A stretch of 64,000 nucleotides of DNA from Flavobacterium sp. 9 (GTDB lineage Bacteria; Bacteroidota; Bacteroidia; Flavobacteriales; Flavobacteriaceae). The position numbers and the translations under genes are program-made. The stretch's first letter is position 1. Each line of letters begins with the position of its first letter. The stretch covers positions 496,001 through 560,000 of the forward strand of contig NZ_PEEU01000001.1 in NCBI RefSeq assembly GCF_002754195.1. The letters run 5' to 3'. Of this stretch, positions 52,147-60,909 are shown piece by piece. Under the pieces are notes generated by a model. That model worked only from the letters and a program-made list of their open reading frames with translations. It ran no database searches and was not told where the DNA came from.

Positions 52147-52248
52147 GTCATCCTGAGCGTAGTCGAAGGACACGTGAGAAGCTCGACAATCAAAATCACC
52201 AATCTTTGTAGAGTTACTTGTGCGTCCTTCGACTACGCTCAGGATGAC
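52147..52248. repeat. REP/MITE-like palindrome, 102 bp
   Basis: Perfect 25-bp terminal inverted repeats (GTCATCCTGAGCGTAGTCG... at 52147-52171 and its complement at 52224-52248). The interior AGAAGCTCGACAA and AGAGTTACTTG is shared with the element at 9101. Together with the repeat at 52053 it fills most of this 400-base gap; 52249-52448 hold no ORF, only a TAAGTTTG -7-like box at 52403-52410. Confidence 0.88.
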
Positions 52249-52448
52249 AAACCATGTGGTTACAGAATCAAAAAAAATCTTTACTCTATAATCTTTATCC
52301 TTTACTCTTTCCTCTAAAATCTAAAATCTAAAATTCCCCAACTTGTCCAAAATGCCCCTAAAATAGTCGTAAATAAGTATTCTATCAGAAAAATAAGATT
52401 TGTAAGTTTGTAATACATTAACTGATAACCATTTAAAAATAACAAATT

Positions 52449-52829
52449 ATGAAGAAAGCAAAAATTATTTTTTGGATTACAACTATTATTATTTTCTTAT
52501 TTGAAGGCGTTATGCCAGCATTATTTTCCCAAAGTCAGGAAGCAAAAGAAGGAATCAGACATTTGGGATATCCTGAATATTTTGGAAATGCATTAGTTGT
52601 TTTTAAAATATTGGGAGTTTTAGTGCTAGTGATTCCGTCAATTCCTAAAAACATAAAAGAATGGGCTTACGCCGGATTTGGTTTCGATTTCATATTCGCA
52701 TCAATAAGTCATGCTGCAGTTGACGGCGTTAATTTTCAGTCGTTTTTTCCATTAATATTTTTAGTGATACTGGCGATTTCATACCATTATTATCATAGAA
52801 TTGAGCGATACAAGAATATCGCTCTGTAA
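52449..52829 (+). CDS. DoxX-like membrane protein
   Basis: A 126-residue inner-membrane protein with four TM helices (about 5-22, 45-65, 72-92, 98-115). The pattern FEGVMPALFSQSQEAKEGIRHLGYPEYFGNALVVFKILGVLVLVIP is the DoxX_2 type. A TAAGTTTG -7 box lies at 52403-52410. Confidence 0.85.
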   Translation: MKKAKIIFWITTIIIFLFEGVMPALFSQSQEAKEGIRHLGYPEYFGNALVVFKILGVLVLVIPSIPKNIKEWAYAGFGFDFIFASISHAAVDGVNFQSFFPLIFLVILAISYHYYHRIERYKNIAL

Positions 52830-52841
52830 ACTTTTAAAGTG

Positions 52842-53051
52842 ATGATAGAAGTTTTCAAAACAAATGTTCAGGAAGTTGAGCAATCCATTATGATTGTGGG
52901 TAAACTTCTTGAACATCTCCCAAATAGCGCGATCAATTTTGATTTAGAAGATTGCGACAAAATTCTGCGAATCAATGCTGCTTCTATCTCCAATCAAAAA
53001 ATAATAGAACTTCTGGGTTCTTACGGTTACCATTGTGAGGTACTTTTATAA
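52842..53051 (+). CDS. Small ferredoxin-like-fold (HMA-type) protein, unknown
   Basis: A 69-residue protein of beta-alpha-beta pattern (IEVFKTNVQEVEQSIMIVGKLLEHL, INFDLEDCDKILRINA, NQKIIELLGSYGYHCEVL), like heavy-metal-associated folds but without the CxxC metal site. The ATG at 52842 follows a GTG that could also serve. It starts 12 bases after the DoxX-like stop, so it is in the same operon. Confidence 0.6.
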   Translation: MIEVFKTNVQEVEQSIMIVGKLLEHLPNSAINFDLEDCDKILRINAASISNQKIIELLGSYGYHCEVLL

Positions 53052-53138
53052 TTCATAAAAAAACACAATATACTGATTATCAAAATTTTAAATTTTTATT
53101 GTACTTTTGAAATACTATCAATCTTCAAATTTCAAAAA

Positions 53139-53516
53139 ATGAATTTACCAATCAATCATCAAACAATAATGCCTTATCTAATCTTAGATGGCGCTTCTGA
53201 ATTTATTGATTTTACTCAGAAAGTTTTCGATTCAGAAAAATCTAGTACAAACGTTTTACGCAATGACGGAACTATTATACACGCTGAAATTATCCTTCAC
53301 GGAAGTACAATAATGGTTGCTGATCAAACAAAAGACTGGACAAAACATAATTCTAACTTGTTTGTCTATGTTCCTAATGCAGACGAAACTTACCAAAAAG
53401 CATTAGATCACGGTGCCACAAATTTAATGGGTTTGAGCAATCAGGATTATGGCAGAACATGTGGTGTAACAGATCCTTTTGGAAATGTTTGGTGGATAAC
53501 ATCCATTATCGAATAA
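53139..53516 (+). CDS. VOC-family protein (PhnB/glyoxalase-like)
   Basis: A 125-residue vicinal-oxygen-chelate fold: MPYLILDGASEFIDFTQKVF, then GTIIHAEIILHGSTIMVADQTKDW and FVYVPNADETYQKALDHGATNL with RTCGVTDPFGNVWWITS at the end, the PhnB-like type. The -7 box TACTTTTG at 53102-53109 precedes it. A DinB gene follows after 26 bases. Confidence 0.86.
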   Translation: MNLPINHQTIMPYLILDGASEFIDFTQKVFDSEKSSTNVLRNDGTIIHAEIILHGSTIMVADQTKDWTKHNSNLFVYVPNADETYQKALDHGATNLMGLSNQDYGRTCGVTDPFGNVWWITSIIE

Positions 53517-53542
53517 AAAACACAACCTCTAAATCACAAAAA

Positions 53543-54052
53543 ATGGATGCAGCAATTCAAAAAGATACAGTTGAAACATTTAAAAACCTAAATGCGATAC
53601 TTTCTTTATTTTCGCAAGAAGAATTTAATATTGTTCCTGCCAAAGATAGTTGGACTGCCGGACAAACGGCTCAACATCTTGTACTTGCCTGCTCCGGTTA
53701 TCCTCAATTATTTCTGGGGAAAACCGAAGAAACCGACCGACCTTATCATGAAAAAGTCAAAGATATTGAAGCATTATTTTTAAACTTCGATATAAAGATG
53801 GATGCGCCGGAATTTTTAAAGCCGGAACTTATTGATTACGACAAAGATTCAATATCAGCTATCTTTCTTAATACCGAAGCGGATCTATTACTTGCTACAG
53901 AAACTTTAGATTTATCACAAACGTGTCTTGATTTTGAACTTCCCGGTTTTGGAAAATTTACTATTTTTGAATGGATTAGTTTTGCTTTGACTCATATTCA
54001 AAGACATACAAAACAGTTGAATGACATTTATAAACAAGTTTCCAAATCTTAA
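53543..54052 (+). CDS. DinB-family protein
   Basis: A 169-residue four-helix bundle. Metal-binding His positions are AQHLVLACSGY and FALTHIQRHTKQLNDI (HxxxH). The gene could be read longer from 53459, but that part overlaps the VOC gene and is Cys/Trp-rich in another frame; the ATG at 53543 (MDAAIQKDTV) is preferred. DinB-like proteins are often thiol transferases using metal-bound thiols. It forms an operon with the VOC gene. Confidence 0.85.
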   Translation: MDAAIQKDTVETFKNLNAILSLFSQEEFNIVPAKDSWTAGQTAQHLVLACSGYPQLFLGKTEETDRPYHEKVKDIEALFLNFDIKMDAPEFLKPELIDYDKDSISAIFLNTEADLLLATETLDLSQTCLDFELPGFGKFTIFEWISFALTHIQRHTKQLNDIYKQVSKS

Positions 54053-54060
54053 ATCATTAT

Positions 54061-54528
54061 ATGAAGTCTAAATCAGGAAGTATATTTTTAGCAGGTTTAA
54101 TTGCGGGAACACTAGATATTCTCGCAGCAATCTTTTTCTATGCCGTTCTATTTCAAAAAACAACTGCCATAAAAATTTTGCAATCTATTGCAAGTGGAAT
54201 TTTCAAAAAAGAAGCTTATAGCGGCGGCTCACAAATGGCGTTATACGGATTGTTATTACACTATTTTATAGCTTTTGTTTTTGCCTGGTTTTACTTTACG
54301 ATATATCCATATTTCACATTCTTAAAAAAGAATACGCTTTTATCCGGAATCGTTTATGGAATCTTCGTTTGGATTGCAATGAACTTAGTTGTATTACCGG
54401 TTGTATTTCCAGTTTTACCAGAGAAACATTTAGACTTTCCATTAATATTATCAATCCTGATTCTGATTTTCTGTATCGGAATACCGATTGCCTTTCTAAA
54501 CAAAAAATACCATTCTTTACAGAAATAA
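54061..54528 (+). CDS. Four-TM membrane protein, unknown function
   Basis: A 155-residue inner-membrane protein with four predicted TM helices (about 8-28, 62-82, 93-113, 125-145). No charged motif of a known transporter is visible; it vaguely resembles the YagU/DUF1440 type. It starts 9 bases after the DinB stop and ends the VOC-DinB operon. Confidence 0.6.
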   Translation: MKSKSGSIFLAGLIAGTLDILAAIFFYAVLFQKTTAIKILQSIASGIFKKEAYSGGSQMALYGLLLHYFIAFVFAWFYFTIYPYFTFLKKNTLLSGIVYGIFVWIAMNLVVLPVVFPVLPEKHLDFPLILSILILIFCIGIPIAFLNKKYHSLQK

Positions 54529-54590
54529 TTTTCAAACTTAAATTTTTCGTTCCAGACAACAACCTGAAACGTGAAACCTGAAACAAAACA

Positions 54591-54630
54591 AAAAAAGCGA
54601 AACCTAATAATCTTGGTTTCGCTTTTTTTT
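54591..54630. terminator. Bidirectional terminator between convergent genes
   Basis: AAAAAAGCGAAACC and GGTTTCGCTTTTTT form a 14-bp stem around TAATAATCTT. Shared by the membrane-protein operon and the minus-strand DUF1328-like gene. Confidence 0.88.
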
Positions 54631-54649
54631 AGCTGATTAAAACTTATTG

Positions 54650-54811
54650 CTAAACTTTTGTTCTTCCTGTTACTAGTGAAATAACAAATAATACTAAAAA
54701 TATAAAGAATAAAACTTTTGCAATGCTAGCGGCTCCGGCGGCAATTCCTCCAAAACCAAAAATTCCGGCTACTATAGCCAAAATTATAAATGTGACTGTC
54801 CAACGTAACAT
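54650..54811 (-). CDS. DUF1328/YtjA-type small membrane protein
   Basis: A 53-residue protein beginning [20 protein letters not shown] and continuing [33 protein letters not shown]: two TM helices with a Gly/Ala-rich turn, the usual DUF1328 pattern. These peptides are common stress-induced proteins; mechanism unknown. It reads away from the glycosyltransferase gene at 55159 and shares the region 54812-55158 with it. Confidence 0.85.
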   Translation of the reverse strand: MLRWTVTFIILAIVAGIFGFGGIAAGAASIAKVLFFIFLVLFVISLVTGRTKV

Positions 54812-55158
54812 AATCCTGAATTTTAAATTTATAATAAAGACTTTTAAAGTCTGATTTGTTTGTTACTCAAAGTTCCTTCATTCGATACAAAACCTTTAAC
54901 TCAAAACGTTAATTTTTTATCGCAATCAACTATAAATCAAATTTTTGAGTTAATTTTATAATTCCCCCTTTTCGTTTCAAAATTCCCACATAAATGCTTT
55001 TGAGTTAACTTTTTGATCGATTGGATTAATCGTCACTTGATTGATAAAGTAATTTTAGATAAAAATTTTAGCAGTATAGAAATAGCCATAATAGAGACAT
55101 AATTTACATGTCATATTAAAACTAAACGACTTATTAAACGAACTAAAACAACATCCCC
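54812..55158. promoter_or_regulatory. Divergent region with three TTTGAGTTAA motifs
   Basis: TTTGAGTTAA occurs at 54944-54953 and 54999-55008, and inverted (TTAACTCAAA) at 54896-54905, between the divergent DUF1328-like and glycosyltransferase genes. No TAnnTTTG box is obvious, so an alternative sigma factor or an activator may act here. Confidence 0.45.
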
Positions 55159-57435
55159 ATGAAAGCGATATCAAATAAATCTAAAATAGTTTTTCTTTCT
55201 ACATTTCCTCCAACGCAATGTGGAATAGCAACTTATACACAAGACACAATAAAAGGAATTAATGATGTATTTGGTAAATCCGTTACTTGTCAAATTTGTG
55301 AATTGGTCGATAAACCAAAAGCAAATCCAACACAAGCCTACACTTTAAACACAAGAAATAAAGAAGAATATACTAAAGTTGCGCATGAAATCAACAAAGA
55401 CAAATCAGTAAAATTGATTCATATTCAGCATGAATTTGGTTTATTTGGAGGTAATTATGGAGACTATTTATTAGATTTTTTAAATGAAGTCAAAAAGCCG
55501 CTTACTTATACTTTTCACAGCGTAATCCCAAACCCGAATGACGAATTAAAAACTTTCGTGAAATTGCTGCTTTCTTATAGCAATTCGGTTTTTGTGATGA
55601 CCAATCAATCAAAAGAAATTTTAATGAGAGATTATGGCATCAAAGAAGACATAATTACTTGCGTACCACACGGAACTCATATTGTAATTTATGAAACTCC
55701 GCTACAAGCCAAAGAAAAATTTGATATTCAGGATAGAAAAGTATTATCAACTTTTGGGCTTTTAGGAGAAGGAAAAAATATAGAAACAGGTTTACAAGCT
55801 TTGCCAAAAATTGTCGAAAATACTCCAAATGTTCTTTATTTAATTATTGGAAAAACACATCCAAATTTAATAACAGATGGCGTTGATGCTTATCGCGATA
55901 AATTGGAAGGTATTGTTAAAGAATTAAAACTGGAAAATAATGTTCGTTTTATAAATGAATATCTCGATACAGACGAACTTTTGGATTATCTAAAAGCTAC
56001 AGATATTTATCTGTTTACGTCAAAAGATCCAAATCAGGCTGTAAGCGGCACTTTCTCTTATGCAATGAGTTGCGCTTGTCCAATTGTAGCTTCAAAAATT
56101 CCGCATACATTAGAAGTTCTAACTCCGGATTCTGGAATTCTGGTTGATATTGGAAACGTAGATCAGTTTTCTGAAGCTGCCATTAAATTACTTTCAGATG
56201 AAAATCTAAGAGAAGAAATGGGGAAAAATGCATTTAGAAAAACGCGCGCTTCTTCATGGGAAAATGCAGCAATCACACACATGAATACTTATAAAGAGCT
56301 TTTCGAAAGTCCTTCTGAAATAAAATATACCTATCCTTCAATTCAGTTGAAGCATATCAAAAAAATGACAACCGATTTAGGTATCATTCAATTTAGCAAA
56401 ATCTCAATTCCAGATCTTGATTCAGGTTATACATTAGACGATAATGCGCGTGCTTTGATTGCTCTTTGCATGCATTATAAATTGACGCAAGACAAAGACG
56501 ATTTAGCTTATATCTTGATTTATTTAGATTTTATTGAACGTTGTCAACAACCAAAAGGTGATTTTATCAATTATATAGATCAGGAAAACCGCGAACATGT
56601 GGAGCAAAATGCCGAAGTAAATTTAGAAGATTCAAATGCAAGAGCAATTTGGGCTTTAGGAACAGTGGTTTCAAATGCTGCTATTTTACCTGAAGCTATC
56701 ACCAAAAAAGCTACAAAATGTTTACTGAATTCTTTAAAATGGGCCGAAAATATTCAATCGCCACGCTCTATTGGTTTTGCAACAAAAGGTTTGTATTTAT
56801 ATCACACCGCAGTTCCTAACTTATATGTTGCCGCGATTATTAATAAATTGAACGCTAAATTGCTTTCTAATTATGAAATTCACGCTTCAAGCGATTGGAA
56901 ATGGTTCGAAAATTATATGACTTACGGAAATGGAATTTTACCGGAATCAATGCTTTATGCTTTTTTAACAACGAATAAACCAATCTATAAAAAAGTAGCT
57001 TTGGATTCTCTTGACTTTTTAATGTCGAAAATGTTTAAGGACAAAAACTTTAAAGTAATTTCTAACAACGGATGGTTACACAGAGATTCAGAAGCAGATG
57101 TAAACGAATATGGAGAACAGCCAATTGATGTTGCTTACACAATTCAAACCCTAAATTCGTTCTATAATGCATTTGGCACAGCCGAATATAAAAACAAAAT
57201 GAAAATCGCTTTTAACTGGTTTTTAGGCAAAAATCATCTTAACCAGATTATGTATAATCCTGTAAGCGGCGGTGGTTATGACGGACTGGAAAAAGAAAAT
57301 GTCAATTTAAATCAAGGTGCAGAATCTACAGTATGTTATCTTACTGCAAGATTAATCATGGAAAACCTTAAATTAGCAGAAATAAAAGTAATTCCGTTAA
57401 TGAAAAACAGAAGCGGCGTTGCAATAAATTCATAA
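55159..57435 (+). CDS. GT4 glycosyltransferase fused to an alpha/alpha-barrel-like domain
   Basis: A 758-residue protein without signal or TM. The N-terminal 380 residues are a GT-B glycosyltransferase of family 4 (KIVFLSTFPPTQCGIATYTQ, LIHIQHEFGLFGG, VPHGTH, STFGLLGEGKNIETGLQALP). The usual EX7E motif reads Q293-VSGTFS-Y301 (QAVSGTFSYAM), a form I recall from some GT4 subgroups. From about 395 to the end the protein is helical with DSGYTLDDNARALIALCMHY (Asp 427, 428), IDQENREHVEQNAE and GQPIDVAYTIQTLNSFYNA, like a six-hairpin glycosidase or isomerase fold. Such fusions are known in Bacteroidota glycan synthesis loci, some next to mannoside phosphorylases; product not known. Confidence 0.8.
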   Translation: MKAISNKSKIVFLSTFPPTQCGIATYTQDTIKGINDVFGKSVTCQICELVDKPKANPTQAYTLNTRNKEEYTKVAHEINKDKSVKLIHIQHEFGLFGGNYGDYLLDFLNEVKKPLTYTFHSVIPNPNDELKTFVKLLLSYSNSVFVMTNQSKEILMRDYGIKEDIITCVPHGTHIVIYETPLQAKEKFDIQDRKVLSTFGLLGEGKNIETGLQALPKIVENTPNVLYLIIGKTHPNLITDGVDAYRDKLEGIVKELKLENNVRFINEYLDTDELLDYLKATDIYLFTSKDPNQAVSGTFSYAMSCACPIVASKIPHTLEVLTPDSGILVDIGNVDQFSEAAIKLLSDENLREEMGKNAFRKTRASSWENAAITHMNTYKELFESPSEIKYTYPSIQLKHIKKMTTDLGIIQFSKISIPDLDSGYTLDDNARALIALCMHYKLTQDKDDLAYILIYLDFIERCQQPKGDFINYIDQENREHVEQNAEVNLEDSNARAIWALGTVVSNAAILPEAITKKATKCLLNSLKWAENIQSPRSIGFATKGLYLYHTAVPNLYVAAIINKLNAKLLSNYEIHASSDWKWFENYMTYGNGILPESMLYAFLTTNKPIYKKVALDSLDFLMSKMFKDKNFKVISNNGWLHRDSEADVNEYGEQPIDVAYTIQTLNSFYNAFGTAEYKNKMKIAFNWFLGKNHLNQIMYNPVSGGGYDGLEKENVNLNQGAESTVCYLTARLIMENLKLAEIKVIPLMKNRSGVAINS

Positions 57436-57442
57436 AAAATCA

Positions 57443-57476
<34 letters not shown>

Positions 57477-57504
57477 GACTGACCAAAATTGCTATTAAAC
57501 CCAG

Positions 57505-57532
57505 AAAATCCCTTTTAACGAAGGGATTTTTT
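57505..57532 (+). terminator. Rho-independent terminator
   Basis: AAAATCCCTT and AAGGGATTTT around TTAACG, followed by T's. Confidence 0.85.
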
Positions 57533-57614
57533 GTTTTTGCCAATCCCGATACCTATCGTTAAAAAGAATCTAAAAGAGTTTTTAGTTTTTCAGCCTTGTA
57601 TATATTTATACAAA

Positions 57615-57775
57615 GTCCCAGCGGGACATCATATTTATAGAAATTTATAAATCATTTGAAAGAACCCCATCGGGGTGAAATAACAATTTATTACATTATA
57701 AAAATATATCGCTCCGATGGAGCTTTTAATCCTCCTGATCTTTGTGTTTCTATAAATACGATGCTCCGCTGGAGC
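57615..57775. repeat. Hairpin-ended repeat element, 161 bp
   Basis: Starts with GTCCC-AGC-GGGAC then ATCATATTTATAG, ends with CTATAAATACGAT then GCTCC-GCT-GGAGC; inner hairpins CCCC-ATC-GGGG and GCTCC-GAT-GGAGC. It matches the layout of the element at 39898-40048. It fills most of the 505-base gap between the glycosyltransferase and tetR genes. Confidence 0.8.
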
Positions 57776-57893
57776 ATTAAATAAAAAATCTACTTTGTGA
57801 AGTTTTTGTTTTTATTCCTAATTAAATCTCCTGGATTATCCTCTATTTAAAAACCGTTTTCTTTTAATCGTTTAAAAAATAAGTCGCAAATAA

Positions 57894-57924
57894 TTTGCCT
57901 ATCTACTAATAGGTAGTATATTTG
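57894..57924 (+). promoter_or_regulatory. Promoter and operator of the tetR-fabF operon
   Basis: TTTG (57894-57897), 19-base spacer, TATATTTG (57917-57924): a full match to the flavobacterial consensus. The spacer holds TACTA-N5-TAGTA (CTACTAATAGGTAGTA), an imperfect palindrome in the usual repressor position. Confidence 0.75.
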
Positions 57925-57940
57925 ATAAAAATTTATTGCG

Positions 57941-58498
57941 ATGACAACAAGAGAAGTAATCATAGACAAAGCCGACCAATTTATTAGAGATAAAGGTTAT
58001 AATGCTTTTAGTTTTAAAGACATTTCTAATGATATTGGAATCAAAACAGCTTCAATTCATTATCATTTCCCGACCAAATCAGATCTTGGCGTAGCAACAA
58101 TTAAAGAACATATTGCCAGATATGAAGGTTTAAAGGAACACGTCGCAAATGAATCTCCCTTAACAAAACTTGAATCTTTCCTGGCCGTTCATACTCAAAT
58201 TGAATTTGAAAATAAAGTCTGTATTGTTGGTTCTCTGGCAACAGATTTAAATACGCTGGATGAATCCATAAAAGACGAATTAAAAATATTTGCTCATTTG
58301 GTAATAACCTGGATAACTGAAATATTAACCGAAGGATTGGAGAAAAAAATATTCGATTTTAAAATGGAGCCAAGAACAAAAGCAATAATGATAATAACAA
58401 ATATGGTTGCTATTGTACAATTGTCAAGACTTACAGACCGAAATGATTTTGAACTTGTAAAACAAACAATATTAACAGAATTAAGACCGCAGAAATAA
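57941..58498 (+). CDS. TetR-family repressor coupled to a ketosynthase gene
   Basis: A 185-residue TetR protein: EVIIDKADQFIRDKGYNAFSFKDISNDIGIKTASIHYHFPTKSDLGVATI is the HTH. The ligand domain has no obvious special residues. The stop overlaps the fabF-like start (TAATG), so the repressor is co-transcribed with the gene it probably controls, with an operator in its promoter. Acyl-CoA or fatty acid sensing is plausible but not shown. Confidence 0.9.
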   Translation: MTTREVIIDKADQFIRDKGYNAFSFKDISNDIGIKTASIHYHFPTKSDLGVATIKEHIARYEGLKEHVANESPLTKLESFLAVHTQIEFENKVCIVGSLATDLNTLDESIKDELKIFAHLVITWITEILTEGLEKKIFDFKMEPRTKAIMIITNMVAIVQLSRLTDRNDFELVKQTILTELRPQK

Positions 58499-59742
58499 TG
58501 AAAAGAGTAGTAATAACAGGATTAGGAGCTGTAACGCCTATTGGAAATAATGTGTCGGAATACTGGCATTCTTTAATTAATGGAGTTAGCGGAGCAGCGC
58601 CAATAACGAGATTTGACACGTCACAATTCAAAACCAAATTTGCGTGCGAGGTTAAAAATTTTGATCCTCAAGGCATTTTCGAAAAAAACGAAATTAGAAA
58701 ATATGATCTCTTTACACAATATGCAATGTATGTGACTGACGAAGCCATAAAAAATGCAAACATTGATTTTGATACTTTAAACAAAGACAGAATTGGAGTT
58801 ATTTGGGGTTCTGGCGATGGTGGAGTTTCTACATTTGAAGAGCAAATTGGAGAATACAAATTAGGAAACGGAACGCCAAGATTTAGTCCATTCTTCATTC
58901 CTAAAAGGATTATAAATATTGCTTCAGGCGCTATTTCAATTAAATATGGACTTCGCGGAGTTAATTATACCACAGTTTCTGCCTGTTCAGCCAGTAATAC
59001 CGCAATTATTGACGCTTTTAATTATATCCGTTGGGGAAAAGCTGATATGATTATTAGCGGTGGTTCTGAAGCTTCGATTACAGAATCTTCTATTGGCGGT
59101 TTTAATGCTTCAAAAGCATTGTCAACTTTAAATGAGGATTACACTAAAGCATCTCGCCCTTTTGATATTACGAGAGATGGATTTGTTTTAGGCGAAGGTG
59201 CCGGAGCAATAATATTAGAAAGCTACGAACACGCCATAAAAAGAAATGCTGTAATTATTGCCGAAGTTGTTGGCGGCGGACTTGCCGGTGATGCTTACCA
59301 TTTAACAGGAACTCATCCAGATGGCGAAGGCGCGATTCTTGGAATGCGACTTGCTCTTGAAGAAGCTGAAATTACTCCAGACAAAATCGATTATATCAAT
59401 GCACATGCAACTTCTACTCCAACTGGAGATTTGAGTGAACTTAAAGCCATGGAAACAGTATTTGGCATAAACCCAAATGCAAATATTAGTGCGACAAAAT
59501 CAATGACAGGACATTTACTTGGTGGCGCCGGAGCAATTGAAGCAATTGCTTGTATAAAAGCCATTCAGGAAAATATTGTTCCGCCAACAATAAATACTCA
59601 AACTGTCGAACAAGACTTTGCAAACAAATTCAATCTGACACTAGAAAAAGCACAACCCAAAATCGTTAATTATGCGATGAGCAATACATTTGGTTTTGGC
59701 GGACATATTGCCAGTTCAATCTTTAAAAAATTTACAGATTAA
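58498..59742 (+). CDS. Beta-ketoacyl-ACP synthase II (FabF-type)
   Basis: A 414-residue condensing enzyme, standard length. Catalytic triad: Cys 163 (VSACSASN), His 303 (NAHATSTPTGD), His 339 (MTGHLLGGAGA), with Lys 334 (SATKSMTGH) and the glycine-rich FGFGGHIAS near the C-terminus. It extends acyl-ACP with malonyl-ACP. Flavobacteria usually have their housekeeping fabF beside acpP; no acpP or other fab gene is here, so this TetR-controlled copy is probably an accessory ketosynthase, for membrane adaptation or a specialised lipid. Confidence 0.93.
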   Translation: MKRVVITGLGAVTPIGNNVSEYWHSLINGVSGAAPITRFDTSQFKTKFACEVKNFDPQGIFEKNEIRKYDLFTQYAMYVTDEAIKNANIDFDTLNKDRIGVIWGSGDGGVSTFEEQIGEYKLGNGTPRFSPFFIPKRIINIASGAISIKYGLRGVNYTTVSACSASNTAIIDAFNYIRWGKADMIISGGSEASITESSIGGFNASKALSTLNEDYTKASRPFDITRDGFVLGEGAGAIILESYEHAIKRNAVIIAEVVGGGLAGDAYHLTGTHPDGEGAILGMRLALEEAEITPDKIDYINAHATSTPTGDLSELKAMETVFGINPNANISATKSMTGHLLGGAGAIEAIACIKAIQENIVPPTINTQTVEQDFANKFNLTLEKAQPKIVNYAMSNTFGFGGHIASSIFKKFTD

Positions 59743-59778
59743 TTTCATCTAAATTAAAATCAAAACTTCGATAATTCT

Positions 59779-59806
59779 AAAAATCCTTTTCAAAAGGGAT
59801 TTTTTG
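59779..59806 (+). terminator. Rho-independent terminator
   Basis: AAAATCCTTTTC and AAAAGGGATTTT with a short loop and T-run; its sequence resembles the terminator at 57505. Confidence 0.82.
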
Positions 59807-59830
59807 TTTTTTTTACTTCTATCCCATTTC

Positions 59831-59865
<35 letters not shown>

Positions 59866-59905
59866 ACCCTTTTTATTACTCCCAGAAATAGAAAAAAATC
59901 AGTGC

Positions 59906-59938
59906 AAATCCGTTTAAACCCGCGTCATCCGCGTGCCA
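59906..59938 (-). repeat. Copy of the TGGCACGCGGATGACGCGG repeat
   Basis: Inverted relative to the copies at 49701 and 52053. The rest of the 406-base gap, to 60148, is AT-rich with no ORF or clear promoter. Confidence 0.65.
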
Positions 59939-60148
59939 TTTAACAACAACCAAATTTTAACATTTTCCACCAAACGATACAATAATCTATTTATTGTGCA
60001 CTACTATGTTAATTATATAAACTTCCTAAAAAGTTGTGTAAGATTTCTTCTGTATTAACAGAGTAATTTTATACTTAACAATCAGAAGATGTAAAGCTAT
60101 TTAAAGAACTGGTTTTCAATCATTAGATTTAACTTAAAACATAGTATT

Positions 60149-60907
60149 TTGATTTTCACTATAAAAAATACATTCACAGAAATTGGAAATGCAACCTTGT
60201 TTGCAAAGCAGTTTTTTAAGGAAGTTTTTGTACCTCCTTATGAGGCAAAAGAGTTCTTGAAACAATGTTATGTGATAGGTTATAAATCGCTGCCATTGGT
60301 AGCTATAACCGGTTTTATAATGGGTTTGGTACTTACGCTTCAATCGCGACCAACACTTGTAAAATTTGGTGCCGAATCATGGTTACCAGGAATGGTTGCA
60401 CTTTCTTTAATTAGAGAAATTGCGCCGGTAATTACTGCTTTGATCTGCGCTGGAAAAATTTCGTCAGGAATTGGTGCCGAATTAGGTTCTATGAAAGTAA
60501 CGGAACAAATTGATGCAATGGAAGTTTCAGCTATAAATCCTTATAACTATTTGGTCGTAACGCGAATTTTAGCCTGTACATTAATGGTTCCTATTTTAGT
60601 AATTTTTGCAGATGCAATAGGAATCGTTGGCGGATATGTTGGTATCAATATTCATGGCGATGTTAACTTTTATCGTTATCTGACTCAGATTCTGCAATCG
60701 TTGGAATTTCTGGATTTGATTCCGGCGACAATTAAAACATTTTTCTTCGGATTTTTTATCGGAATGATTGGATGTTTTAAAGGATTTAATGCCTCAAATG
60801 GAACCGAAAGTGTGGGTAAAGCAGCAAACTCAGCAGTTGTAACAGCTTCTTTGACCATCTTTATTCTGGATATGGTCGCAGTTCAAATAACCGATTTATT
60901 CTTTTAA
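60149..60907 (+). CDS. Lipid ABC transporter permease (MlaE-type)
   Basis: A 252-residue membrane permease with five to six TM helices and the MlaE pattern: PLVAITGFIMGLVLTLQ, FGAESWLPGMVALSLIREIAPVITALICAGKISSGIGAELGSMKVTEQIDAMEV, and GCFKGFNASNGTESVGKAANSAVVTASLTIFILDM. It starts at TTG 60149, the only upstream option, since the next Met is inside TM1. With the two following genes it forms an Mla-like phospholipid transport system of the inner membrane. Confidence 0.92.
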   Translation: MIFTIKNTFTEIGNATLFAKQFFKEVFVPPYEAKEFLKQCYVIGYKSLPLVAITGFIMGLVLTLQSRPTLVKFGAESWLPGMVALSLIREIAPVITALICAGKISSGIGAELGSMKVTEQIDAMEVSAINPYNYLVVTRILACTLMVPILVIFADAIGIVGGYVGINIHGDVNFYRYLTQILQSLEFLDLIPATIKTFFFGFFIGMIGCFKGFNASNGTESVGKAANSAVVTASLTIFILDMVAVQITDLFF

Positions 60908-60909
60908 AA

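Noticed and set aside
52063..52317. Possible 84-residue protein
   Set aside because: It runs through two repeat elements and has no start context or family resemblance.
53459..53542. N-terminal extension of the DinB gene
   Set aside because: It overlaps the end of the VOC gene in another frame and lacks the DinB pattern; an ATG at 53543 fits.
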